Source of the DNA: Rossellomorea pakistanensis
GTDB taxonomy: Bacteria > Bacillota > Bacilli > Bacillales > Bacillaceae_B
Length of the DNA: 64,000 nt
Assembly: GCF_016908495.1 (NCBI RefSeq)
Contig: NZ_JAFBDZ010000002.1
Location: 434,001-498,000, forward strand
Direction of reading: 5' to 3'
Shown here: positions 1 to 8,184 of the stretch, one piece after another
Layout: every line of letters begins with the position of its first letter
How positions within the stretch are numbered: position 1 is the first letter of the stretch
Made by a program: the position numbers and the translations under genes
Notes under the pieces: generated by a model
Told to the model about the DNA's origin: nothing
What the model saw: only the letters and a program-made list of their open reading frames with translations
The model's database searches: none

Positions 1-13
1 TTTTAAACGAAAT

Positions 14-42
14 TTAACCTTTTCTCTAACCAGACCTTAACC
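14..42. promoter_or_regulatory. Triple TAACC direct repeat, possible response-regulator site
   Basis: TAACC occurs at 15-19, 27-31 and 38-42, spaced 12 and 11 bp, about 120 bp upstream of the hydrolase start. Direct repeats on one face of the helix are the usual binding pattern of OmpR-family regulators. A weak -10-like TAGGAT lies near 52. The likely regulator is not identified and may lie upstream of the window. This is inference from spacing only. Confidence 0.35.
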
Positions 43-161
43 GTCATTTCTTAGGATAGAAGATGAAGTAATTGGATGGTACTTGCTGAAAAATTTATAT
101 AAGCATTTTGACGGGAAAAGGCAGTGTTCTACAACCCTATTATTCTATAGGAAGTGAAAAA

Positions 162-1154
162 ATGAAAAACAAAAAGAAGTTTAGATTTTGGGTTATTACT
201 AGAAATATTCTATTGAGTATGGTTGGAGCACTCCTTATTGGGGCGGTTTTCCATAATGTTATGTCTATATATGAACAAAAAAAATACCCGGCATTAGGGA
301 AATTAGTTGAAGTGGATGGTAGGAATATGCATATCTATACAAAGGGTAATGGTGAAAATACTATTGTCTTATTAAGTGGACTGGGAACGGCAGCACCTGT
401 GTTAGATTTCGAACCTTTGATTAACGAGCTGGCAAAGACCAATAAAATTGTCGTTGTAGAGCCGTTCGGATATGGATGGAGTGACCTGACCGATAAGGAA
501 CGAACAGTGGAAAACATAGTTGAAGAATTAAGAACAGCTCTAAATAAATCAAACATAGAAGGGCCTTACATATTAATGCCTCACTCTTTGTCCGGGATCT
601 ATAGCATGTATTATGCCGATAAATATCCAGATGATATTGAAGCTATTATAGGAATCGATTTCACTTTACCGAAGGCGTTGGAGTACTTTAATGAGTCGCC
701 TCCGTCGTTGCCCAAATATATGAGCCTGCTTTCGCTAACTGGAATGGCAAGGCTGGCCTTATCTATCAGTCCTGAAGATTTCCTGCCTATAGCGGATAAA
801 GGAACTTATTCTGATGAAAATTTAAAGATGACCAAAATCATTACTACATGGAAAGGGTACAATAAAAATGTAGTGAATGAAGCAAATGAAATAACAAATA
901 ACATAAAAAAAACGAAGGAGATGTCGTTCCCTCCGAATATGCCTGTCATGATCTTTACTACTGACAAAGATAAAGTGAAGGAAGATGGCCCGTCCAATAT
1001 AACCTTTTACCAATCGCAATTAAGTAATATGACATCTAATAAAATCGTCATATTAGAAGGTCACCATTATCTCCATTGGACGCAGTTTAAGGAAATGTCC
1101 GATTATGTTAATGAATTCATTGAAACCTTTGAAAGGGATTCATTAATAGAATAA
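162..1154 (+). CDS. Membrane-anchored alpha/beta hydrolase
   Basis: This 330-residue protein has one N-terminal membrane segment (about residues 12-32) followed by an alpha/beta hydrolase fold, so the catalytic domain probably sits outside the membrane. The nucleophile elbow reads PHSLSG, with the likely catalytic serine at residue 142. A C-terminal EGHHYLHW carries the likely catalytic histidine. The substrate cannot be told; esterases, lipases and peptidases all share this fold. The ATG at 162 is preferred because AGGAAGTG stands just upstream. The in-frame TTG at 108 would add 18 residues without a good ribosome binding site. It is the first gene of the window, with a possible regulator site at 14-42. 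Confidence 0.8.
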   Translation: MKNKKKFRFWVITRNILLSMVGALLIGAVFHNVMSIYEQKKYPALGKLVEVDGRNMHIYTKGNGENTIVLLSGLGTAAPVLDFEPLINELAKTNKIVVVEPFGYGWSDLTDKERTVENIVEELRTALNKSNIEGPYILMPHSLSGIYSMYYADKYPDDIEAIIGIDFTLPKALEYFNESPPSLPKYMSLLSLTGMARLALSISPEDFLPIADKGTYSDENLKMTKIITTWKGYNKNVVNEANEITNNIKKTKEMSFPPNMPVMIFTTDKDKVKEDGPSNITFYQSQLSNMTSNKIVILEGHHYLHWTQFKEMSDYVNEFIETFERDSLIE

Positions 1155-1183
1155 AAGGGGGAATCAATAATGACTTTATTTGG

Positions 1184-1303
1184 ATGATTCTTTTGGGAAA
1201 CGCTATTACTTTGATTGGACTAAGTGTTTTTTTACAAGTTAAATATAATATGCATGGAAGCCAAAACAGAACCTTAATAAGTAGAAGGCGAAGAACTTGC
1301 TAG
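1184..1303 (+). CDS. Possible small membrane peptide
   Basis: An ATG-started frame of 39 codons begins with a hydrophobic stretch (MILLGNAITLIGLSVFL) and ends in a basic tail with RRRR, as in small single-pass membrane peptides. It follows the hydrolase by 29 bp. The ribosome binding site AAAAGGGGG at 1153-1160 is far from this ATG and better placed for the ATG at 1170, which opens only five codons in another frame. The gene could therefore be a decayed or frameshifted small gene. No family recognised. Confidence 0.3.
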   Translation: MILLGNAITLIGLSVFLQVKYNMHGSQNRTLISRRRRTC

Positions 1304-1967
1304 AAAAAATAGTTCACGCCATACTCATAGTCCAAATAATTCAAAAAGGGTTTTTTCTACTATGAGTTGACTCATTTTTAATTTTGTTAATCAAGCTTCT
1401 ATTTTTAAAAAGATCCATGGATGTTCCCCTTTTCGGGCAGCCGCATCTTCTCTACACAATATGTTGTTCTTCAGACTAACTTTTGATGAAATGTATCATT
1501 CATCCTTTGTTTTTCCTCTAAAATCATAAGATTAACCATTCCAGCCCACTCCAATCCTAAGAATCATCATCATTTTTATTATCCTAAATGTGGTAATGCA
1601 CAAGAATCTAATTTTAAGCATGAACACGACTAAGAAATGTACGAGATTTCAAATTTATGGCTATGTGGGAACGAATTAAAATGGAACCCAAACTAATCAT
1701 TCAGATATTACATAAAAACAAAGGAATGTCCTAATCAAGGAATAAGGAACCATAGCTTCAATAGATAGAGAAGAAAGTCCCCGGATCATCAGGCGAACAT
1801 AATCGTTCCTGATTCCTTTGCAGATCTTAGACAGGCTACTTTAATATTTTTAGTACCCCAATTTCATTGGACAATCCCCCAGCAATCCTTCATTTCACAT
1901 TAATTTTTTTAGGGTGTCCTCATCCCTTCCTTACGCCTATATAAAAGGTGAAAGGAGGTGATACAAA
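1304..1967. other. Long intergenic stretch with hairpins, no clear gene
   Basis: About 660 bp without a convincing gene. ACTCATAGT at 1322-1330 can pair with ACTATGAGT at about 1358-1366, and the latter's ATGAGT can instead pair with ACTCAT immediately downstream, ahead of TTTTTA. These two mutually exclusive stems could end upstream transcripts. Near 1578-1690 a frame reads PKCGNAQES and, after an in-frame stop, LWLCGNELKW. It looks like a broken zinc-ribbon-type coding remnant, but this is weak. Confidence 0.3.
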
Positions 1968-2186
1968 ATGGCAACAGCAGATTTAACAAGTACTAGACTT
2001 AGATTGGTCTACGATGATGGTATCGGGGAAGATGGGAAACCGAATTTTCAATATAAGTCGTACAGTAACATCAATACGGCTGCAACGGCAGACCAGATCT
2101 ATAACGTGTCTCAATCAATAGCTGGCCTATCTTCAAAGGGATTGGTCAACATTGAGAAAACGGAAAACTTTGATATTAAGGCCTAA
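1968..2186 (+). CDS. DUF1659 domain protein
   Basis: This 72-residue protein matches the DUF1659 family as found in Bacillus (ATADLTSTRLRLVYDDG start, FQYKSYSNIN, and a C-terminal VNIEKTENFDI). The function is unknown. A strong AAGGAGGTG precedes the ATG. In Bacillaceae this family is almost always followed by a DUF2922 gene and a YvrJ gene, and exactly that order occurs here. That suggests a shared role or complex, but no biochemical role is established. Confidence 0.85.
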   Translation: MATADLTSTRLRLVYDDGIGEDGKPNFQYKSYSNINTAATADQIYNVSQSIAGLSSKGLVNIEKTENFDIKA

Positions 2187-2224
2187 CCAGAAGTGAAAAA
2201 ATTACAGGAAAGGAGGAATAAATC

Positions 2225-2443
2225 ATGGCGAAAACATTGGAATTGCAATTTACAACCCAACTTGGAAAATCCGCAAATGTTTCCGTGGATGATCCAGTTG
2301 AACCTATCGATCCAGCGAAAGTGAAGCTGGCAATGGAGAATCTTATTTCGGAAAATGTGATCCAAAGTTCAAGTGGTGCACTAGTAGCTATTAAGGGTGC
2401 ACGTGTTGTTGAACGAAATGTAACAGAATACGAGATTGTTTAA
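2225..2443 (+). CDS. DUF2922 domain protein
   Basis: A 72-residue protein of the DUF2922 family (AKTLELQFTTQLGKSANVSV start, then a VEPIDPAKVKLAMENLI segment). It follows the DUF1659 gene by 38 bp and has its own GGAGG site. The function is unknown. A hairpin terminator immediately downstream (2451-2492) separates it from the third gene of the trio, so the last gene may be expressed at a lower level by read-through. Confidence 0.85.
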   Translation: MAKTLELQFTTQLGKSANVSVDDPVEPIDPAKVKLAMENLISENVIQSSSGALVAIKGARVVERNVTEYEIV

Positions 2444-2450
2444 TAAACCT

Positions 2451-2492
2451 GGTGTGTCCTATTCGGAGTTACTCTGAGGGACACACCTTTTT
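2451..2492 (+). terminator. Hairpin terminator inside the DUF trio
   Basis: GGTGTGTCC at 2451-2459 pairs with GGACACACC at 2479-2487 and is followed by TTTTT. It lies between the DUF2922 and YvrJ genes, so it may be an attenuator rather than an operon end. Confidence 0.8.
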
Positions 2493-2518
2493 ACTAGATT
2501 AAGAGGAGGTGTGAAATA

Positions 2519-2656
2519 GTGGAAACCATCATACCTTTCATTTCTGAGGTTGGTTTTCCCATCGTTGTGACTCTGTATTTACTCTATAGAATTGAAACGA
2601 AGCTAGATGCAGTGATCTCGTCGATCCAAACGTTACCTCAGAAGATGAGAGAATAG
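2519..2656 (+). CDS. YvrJ family small membrane protein
   Basis: A GTG-started gene of 45 codons encodes METIIPFISEVGFPIVVTLY, continuing with a LLYRIETKLD motif. The protein has a single hydrophobic segment and then a charged amphipathic tail, as in the YvrJ family. AGAGGAGG at 2502-2509 places the start at 2519, not at the GTG of 2511, which reaches a stop at once. It is the third member of the conserved DUF1659-DUF2922-YvrJ arrangement. The function is unknown; a small membrane anchor or holin-like role has not been shown. Confidence 0.75.
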   Translation: METIIPFISEVGFPIVVTLYLLYRIETKLDAVISSIQTLPQKMRE

Positions 2657-2663
2657 CTAAATT

Positions 2664-2712
2664 GAAACAGGGCTGTTTGAATGTGTAAATGTTCGTTCAG
2701 TCTTGTTTTTTA
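2664..2712 (+). terminator. Terminator after yvrJ-like gene
   Basis: An 11-bp stem (AAACAGGGCTG at 2665-2675 with CAGTCTTGTTT at 2698-2708, two G-U pairs) is followed by a short T run. It lies 8 bp after the stop codon of the YvrJ gene. Confidence 0.65.
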
Positions 2713-2860
2713 ATTTGTAAAAGAGAGAGGACTCCCCATTACTTTTGGATTGAAACCATTTCATAATACATAAATTTTAATTTAAAAAATATGCAAGGTG
2801 AAGCGGACATTTAAATCAAGAGTAGCCAGTTCAACCTGAATAACAGGACTATTTCAAGAA

Positions 2861-2882
2861 TTTAATCAAACGTTTGATTAAA
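2861..2882. promoter_or_regulatory. Perfect 22-bp palindrome, operator-like
   Basis: TTTAATCAAACG followed by TTTGATTAAA reads identically on both strands over 22 bp. This size and symmetry fit a TetR-type operator. No TetR gene is adjacent: the nearest downstream gene is the frameshifted glycerate kinase at 3491, beyond the 52-bp repeats. The regulator is unknown. Confidence 0.5.
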
Positions 2883-2954
2883 GTAGTAAAATGTTATCAC
2901 TATACTAAAACCAAGATGAAAATCTAGTAAATTCAGAGTTATATTTCGACTCTT

Positions 2955-3375
2955 TTGAGATCGTCTTTTTTGCTTTTACTGTTTTGCACGGCACCCTAAA
3001 TTTTTGTTACATCGTCATTGTCTTTTATCAGTTTTGGACGACACCAAGGAGCTTTTTTCATATAGTCATTTTCTCTTTTTCAGTTTTTGACGTCATCAAA
3101 GAGCCCTATTCATACCATCATTATCATATTCGAGGTTTTCCACGTCATTAAAGAGCCCTATTCATACCATCATCTTCATATTCGAGGTTTTTGACGTCAT
3201 CAAAGAGCCCTATTCATACCATCATAATCATTTTCGAGGTTTTTGACGTCATCAAAAAGCTCTATTCATACCATCATTTTCATTTTTGAGGTTTTTGACG
3301 TCATCAAAAAGCCCTATTCATACCGTCATTTTCATTTTCGTGGTTTTTGACGCCACCAAAGAGCTCGGATCCCAC
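2955..3375 (+). repeat. 52-bp tandem repeat array, copy 1
   Basis: The motif ACGTCAT, or a close variant, recurs at 2988, 3038, 3090, 3142, 3194, 3246, 3298 and 3350. That gives six intervals of exactly 52 bp and one of 50 bp. Each unit reads roughly TTTTTGACGTCATCAAA, then GAGCCCTATTCATACC, then ATCATTTTCATTTTCGAGG. The outer units are the most degraded. An inverted array of the same family lies at 14940-15315. No long open frame or RNA gene explains it. Confidence 0.9.
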
Positions 3376-3490
3376 CGTCATATAATCCTAATCCAAAACA
3401 GTCTTAATCATTTTTTAATGATTCTCTAAATATTCGTTAGTTTTTTGACGGTAGATTACAAAGTAATAAAAGACTTTGGAGGGACAGTTG

Positions 3491-4677
3491 ATGAAAATTG
3501 TGATGGTACCGTCAGGATTTAAGGAATGTTTAGAGGCAGAGGATGTAGCATTAGCGATGGAACGAGGAGCGAGGCGCTTTGATCCGTCTGTTGATATTGA
3601 TGTTATCCCGATGATGATGGGGGAGAAGGGTTTGCGAAGACGATCATTAACTTAAAAGGGGGAGAATTAATATACAAAAAAGTAACAGGACCAGTCGGGG
3701 AAAAGATCAAGAGCCATTTTGGGATATTTGTGGAGAATGACAAACGGACGGCTGTGATTGAAATGGCGGCGGTCTCCGGATTGAAGCTGGTGCCCCGTAA
3801 TCAAAGAAATCCTTTAAAAACAACGACCTATGGTGTAGGAGAGTTGATTCTTTCTGCCCTTGATTTAGGAGTTGATCGTATTTTAATTGGCTGTGGCGAT
3901 TCTGGGACATCAGATGGTGGTGCAGGAATGGCACAAGCATTAGGGGTCCAATTTTTTGATCAGAAACGACAAATCGTCAAAATCAATGGCGGAGAAGATT
4001 TGATGAAGGTTGATTCTATAGATACAACAAATGTAGATAAACGTTTAAATACTGTTAAGATAGATGTTGCTTGTAACTGGAAGAACCTATTATGTGGAGA
4101 AGAAGGAGTTGCACGTGTCTTTGGGCCTCAAAAAGGAGCGACGCCAATACAAGTGGAACAATTATCTTCAGCATTGGAACATTATGCTTTACTAATAAAA
4201 AAGGCAATCGGGTTGGATGTGCGATCTCTCCCAGGTAGTGGAGCCTCAGGTGGATTAGGGGCAGGACTTATTGCTTTTGCGGAAGCCACTTTACATCCAC
4301 GATTTGATCTAATTTTGGACTTCATTAATATAGAGGAGAAAATCTTATCGGCAGATGTTGTGTTAACAGCGGAAGGTAGTTTAGACTTCCAAACCCCAAA
4401 TGGAAAAGTCCCGTCCGAGGTGGCACAAATTGCAAAAAAACATAACATCCCGGTAATTGCCATCACGGGAACAATCGGGAAAGGAGCGGAGGTAAACTAT
4501 CGAACCGGTATTGATGTATATGTAAGTATTATTCAAAAACCGACATCATTAGAAAAAGCGATGGCCAAAGCACCAAAGTGGATTGAAGAAAGTACAGAAG
4601 CGGTTTTACGGCAAGTGGCCATTGGCTTAGGGATTGCCAACAGAAAGTATCTAGAAAAAAGGGTTTATCAAAAATGA
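3491..4677 (+). pseudogene. Glycerate kinase, frameshifted near the N-terminus
   Basis: The frame opening at 3491 (RBS GGAGGGAC) gives MKIVMVPSGFKECLEAEDVA, the normal start of the type-2 glycerate kinase family (GlxK/GarK), but stops at 3653-3655. The rest of the protein continues in another frame to 4677, with CGDSGTSDGGAG, PGSGASGGLGAG and LTAEGSLDFQTPNGK, all typical of the family. The break falls at the conserved DGGEG motif, where ATGATGATGGGGGA should read ATGATGGATGGGGGA. One base is missing. An intact enzyme would phosphorylate glycerate with ATP. The residue could be a real mutation or a sequencing error. The 3' end overlaps the downstream transporter by 4 bp. Confidence 0.85.
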
Positions 4678-6125
4678 TAACACGAGTAGAGAAACGCGTT
4701 CCAAAGCATAATCGAATACTTTCATTGATCAATCAAATTCCAACTAAGTCATTAGTGATCATCAGCATTCACGTCCTCATTTTATTGGTCACTGTATTGA
4801 TCGAAGGGCTGGACTATCGTGCCAAGATCTCCTTATTTGCGTTCCTTTCAGCTATGACGTTATGGATCACAACGAAAATACCAGCTGGACTTGTAGCCAT
4901 TGCCCTGATTGTGTTCATCGTCCTCATGAATGGAGAGGATCCGGTATTGTTATACCATTCACTGTCTGAGGAAGTGGTCTGGCTAATGGTTGGTTCCTTT
5001 ATCATTGGGGATGCTGTTAAACAATCAGGTTTAGCAGAACGATTAACGGGTTTCATATTAGGTAAGTCAAATAAAAAAAGCAATGTGCTTCTCGGGATAT
5101 GTTCTGTTTTATTTGCATCTGCCTTTTTTATTCCTTCTACATCTGGTCGAGCAGCGTTATCCATGCCGATTATTCATCAACTAAGTCAAAAATTTTCAGC
5201 TAAGGAACAAAGTGTATTAGCGATTATAGCACCTGTGATTATATTAATGAGTACATCAGCCACTTTAATTGGTGCAGGATCTCATATCATTGGAATAGGC
5301 TTACTTGAAAATACGGTTGACCAATCGATTACTTATATCCAATGGTTGACATGGGGCGTACCATTTGCGGTAGTTATTACACTTTTAACCCTATCTATAA
5401 TAAAATGGACCATGTGGCCGAGGGATGGATTGAAGGAAATAGAAAACGTACAGACTGAAGATTCCATCATGTTAAAAAAACCGATGAATAGTAAAGAGAA
5501 ACAGACAGTGATCTTGATTTTATTTTTGATTATGGGATGGGTGACAGAAAGCATCCATGGCTATGGAATAGCGTTTATTACGATGATCGGTGCGATCCTT
5601 GTTATGCTGCCGAATGTTGGAGTAATTACTTGGAAACAGGGTATGAAGTCAGTATCCTGGAATTTGATTATATTTGTTGCGGCAGCAACGGCGCTTGGAA
5701 AAGTGCTGGTTGATACCGGTGTAGTGAAATGGATTGAACAAGAAATGCTGACTGTATTGCATTTATTTGTTGATGCGCCAGAGTGGGTCATTGTACTGAT
5801 CATCTTGCTTGTCAGTGTTACAAGTCATTTATATATTACATCACATACGACTCGGGCCATTATCTTTATTCCAGGTCTATTATTATTTAGTGAAACAATA
5901 GGAGTTAATCCTTCTACAGTTGTTTTTTTAAGCTTAATAGGAATGAACTATTGTGTGACGGCTCCTGTGAGTTCGAAAGCATTACTGCTCTTTTATGAGG
6001 AAGGCGAAATCTCATATGATGCTACTAATCTATTAAAAATTAGTTCCATACTAATGCCCCTCTATATTCTACTCATGATGTTATTCTATTTTTCTTATTG
6101 GAAGTGGACGGGGATGCATTTATAA
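4674..6125 (+). CDS. DASS family (SLC13-like) anion transporter
   Basis: A polytopic protein of 483 residues with about a dozen hydrophobic segments. It fits the divalent anion:sodium symporter family, which moves dicarboxylates, sulfate or related anions. Segments such as SLSEEVVWLMVGSFIIGDAV and STSGRAALSMPI correspond to the two substrate/sodium-binding hairpin regions. Its start overlaps the glycerate kinase stop (ATGA), so the two are co-translated. Glycerate or a related organic acid is therefore a plausible substrate, but this is inferred from context. A two-component system follows after 15 bp and may control this unit. Confidence 0.85.
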   Translation: MITRVEKRVPKHNRILSLINQIPTKSLVIISIHVLILLVTVLIEGLDYRAKISLFAFLSAMTLWITTKIPAGLVAIALIVFIVLMNGEDPVLLYHSLSEEVVWLMVGSFIIGDAVKQSGLAERLTGFILGKSNKKSNVLLGICSVLFASAFFIPSTSGRAALSMPIIHQLSQKFSAKEQSVLAIIAPVIILMSTSATLIGAGSHIIGIGLLENTVDQSITYIQWLTWGVPFAVVITLLTLSIIKWTMWPRDGLKEIENVQTEDSIMLKKPMNSKEKQTVILILFLIMGWVTESIHGYGIAFITMIGAILVMLPNVGVITWKQGMKSVSWNLIIFVAAATALGKVLVDTGVVKWIEQEMLTVLHLFVDAPEWVIVLIILLVSVTSHLYITSHTTRAIIFIPGLLLFSETIGVNPSTVVFLSLIGMNYCVTAPVSSKALLLFYEEGEISYDATNLLKISSILMPLYILLMMLFYFSYWKWTGMHL

Positions 6126-6140
6126 CCATGGGGTGAAATG

Positions 6141-6827
6141 ATGAAAGATCGGATATTAATTATTGAAGATGATGAGAAGATTGCTCGGGTGATTCAGCTA
6201 GAATTAGAACATGAAGGTTATAGGGTAAGTATTGCACATACCGGTAAAGCGGGGCTGTCCATTTTAGAAAAAGAAGAGATTGATGTAGTCATTTTGGATG
6301 TCATGATACCCGAATTGAATGGGATGGAAGTGTTAAGGCGTATTCGTCAGGAGAATAATGAAATCATCGTCATCATGCTGACAGCACGAGGTTCTATTTA
6401 CGATAAAGTAAACGGATTGGATTTGGGTGCAAATGATTATATGACAAAACCATTCGAAATTGAAGAATTGCTTGCGCGAATACGTACAAATCTTCGGTTT
6501 AAATCGAAAAGTGACTCTAAAATCGAATCAAGTGTTCATGTTATTAACTCGATTACGATTCATACCAATACGCGGGAAGTATTTAGAAAGGATTGTTTAA
6601 TTGATTTAACACCGCGAGAGTATGATCTCCTGCTTTATTTAGTGATAAACAAAAATCGAGCACTTGAACGTGAACAAATTTTAAATGAAGTATGGGGATA
6701 TGATTATTACGGAGATACAAATGTTATCGATGTCTATATCCGCTATTTGAGAAAAAAATTGACGGACTCGAACGACGTCCCATTCATTCATACCGTTCGG
6801 AGTGTCGGCTATATGATTAAGGATTAA
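6141..6827 (+). CDS. OmpR-family response regulator
   Basis: A two-domain response regulator: a receiver domain with the acidic pair EDD near the N-terminus, phospho-acceptor Asp in ILDVMIPE (residue 53) and the conserved Lys in MTKPFEIEE, then an OmpR-type winged helix (TPREYDLLLYL, DVYIRYLRKKL, HTVRSVGYM). Two ATG codons stand in tandem at 6138 and 6141; the second has the better spacing to GGGGTG. The sensor kinase follows after 3 bp and a PepSY gene follows that. The same three-gene order is seen for the B. subtilis ykoGHI group, which I recall but could not check. Confidence 0.9.
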   Translation: MKDRILIIEDDEKIARVIQLELEHEGYRVSIAHTGKAGLSILEKEEIDVVILDVMIPELNGMEVLRRIRQENNEIIVIMLTARGSIYDKVNGLDLGANDYMTKPFEIEELLARIRTNLRFKSKSDSKIESSVHVINSITIHTNTREVFRKDCLIDLTPREYDLLLYLVINKNRALEREQILNEVWGYDYYGDTNVIDVYIRYLRKKLTDSNDVPFIHTVRSVGYMIKD

Positions 6828-6830
6828 GGT

Positions 6831-8183
6831 ATGAGATTACGAAGGCGAATTCAATTATCCACAACGGTTGTTTTAATTATGTTACTCATTGCAGCCAATA
6901 CATCGATTTATTTTATTTTCAAAAATACAACGATTACATCTGAAATTAATCGATTAACCAATACGTTGAATAATACGGTTTTACAGATCCATGAGAATCC
7001 AAATTCATCGATGGAGCAAGTATTGCAAGCATATTTAATCAGTGATGGCATGCTTCGCATCGTGGACCGTGATAATAACTCTACTATTCAAGTAACAAGG
7101 AATAAAGGCTATCAACATATTCAAAGGAAATATGACGATGACCAATTCGAAAAGGTCGTTCGATATAAGGATTCCATGTTCATGGTTGTCTCGATTCCGA
7201 TTATTAATGAAAACGGAGCGATTGTAAATTTGCAGGTTGTTGAAAATGTGGATGTTCTTTTTGAAAATATCAATGATTTAAAATGGGTATTATTATACAC
7301 GACCATCATAGTCATTATGATCTTATCTTTAACGAGTCGATTTTTAGGCCGCTGGATTTCATTTCCTATTCAACGTCTGACTGAAACGATGAGTGTGATT
7401 GAAAAAGAGGGATCATTTGAAAATATAGCGATTACACATGATACGAAGGACGAATTAACAGAAATGGCCATGACCTTTAACCGAATGATCATTAGGCTGG
7501 AAAAAAGTTATTCTAAGCAAGAACAATTTGTGTCAAATGCTTCTCATGAGCTAAAGACGCCTTTAACCGTAATTGATAGTTATGTGAAACTATTAAAACG
7601 CTGGGGAAAAGAGCGCCCTGATATATTGGAAGAGGCTATTAATACAATTTCATCTGAATCGAGCCGCATGAAATATTTAACAGAGCAGCTATTACAATTA
7701 GCTACATCCGAAGAGATCATTGAAAATGAAAAAGAAACAGTAAACATTGTTCCGATCATCGAGAAGACCATCCAAAGATTACAACAAGCCTTTCAGCATG
7801 AGATTCATTATAAAAATGAACAAAGCGAGATACATATAAACATACACGAACAAAGCTTTGTTCAATTACTCGTTATTTTGTTAGATAATGCAAAGAAATA
7901 TAGCGATGATCATATTAAGGTAGAGGTGAAAGATGGCAAGGAAAGAGTAAGCATTCGTGTAATCGATAAAGGGATTGGAATCCCATTAGAAGCACAAGCG
8001 CATGTCTTTGATCGATTGTATCGTGTAGATAAAACGAGAAGTCGTAAAACTGGAGGATCCGGTCTAGGTCTATCAATTGCAAAGCGGATTGTCGAACAGC
8101 ATGAGGGTGTCATTTCTTTAGAAAGTGATGAAGGAATTGGATCGACTTTTACTGTTACATTGCCGAAATTGGAGGTGAAGTAA
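6831..8183 (+). CDS. Sensor histidine kinase
   Basis: A membrane sensor kinase of 450 residues. It has two membrane segments (about 10-32 and 157-180) around an extracytoplasmic sensor domain of roughly 120 residues. HAMP follows, then a HisKA domain with phospho-accepting His239 in SNASHELKTPL, and an HATPase domain with DNAKKYS, DKGIGIP and GGSGLGLSI boxes. It phosphorylates the regulator encoded just upstream. The signal is unknown. A PepSY protein gene starts one base after its stop, suggesting that the PepSY protein helps signal or protease control at the membrane surface. Confidence 0.92.
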   Translation: MRLRRRIQLSTTVVLIMLLIAANTSIYFIFKNTTITSEINRLTNTLNNTVLQIHENPNSSMEQVLQAYLISDGMLRIVDRDNNSTIQVTRNKGYQHIQRKYDDDQFEKVVRYKDSMFMVVSIPIINENGAIVNLQVVENVDVLFENINDLKWVLLYTTIIVIMILSLTSRFLGRWISFPIQRLTETMSVIEKEGSFENIAITHDTKDELTEMAMTFNRMIIRLEKSYSKQEQFVSNASHELKTPLTVIDSYVKLLKRWGKERPDILEEAINTISSESSRMKYLTEQLLQLATSEEIIENEKETVNIVPIIEKTIQRLQQAFQHEIHYKNEQSEIHINIHEQSFVQLLVILLDNAKKYSDDHIKVEVKDGKERVSIRVIDKGIGIPLEAQAHVFDRLYRVDKTRSRKTGGSGLGLSIAKRIVEQHEGVISLESDEGIGSTFTVTLPKLEVK

Positions 8184-8184
8184 G

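Noticed and set aside
1561-1700. Zinc-ribbon-like coding fragment
   Set aside because: Only two short matching patches separated by a stop; too little to call a pseudogene.
2955-3375. CRISPR array
   Set aside because: The 52-bp units are repetitive along their whole length, with no unique spacers, no conserved short direct repeat and no cas genes nearby.
3400-3490. Riboswitch upstream of glycerate kinase
   Set aside because: No conserved aptamer-like pairing was recognised; the leader is short and AT-rich.
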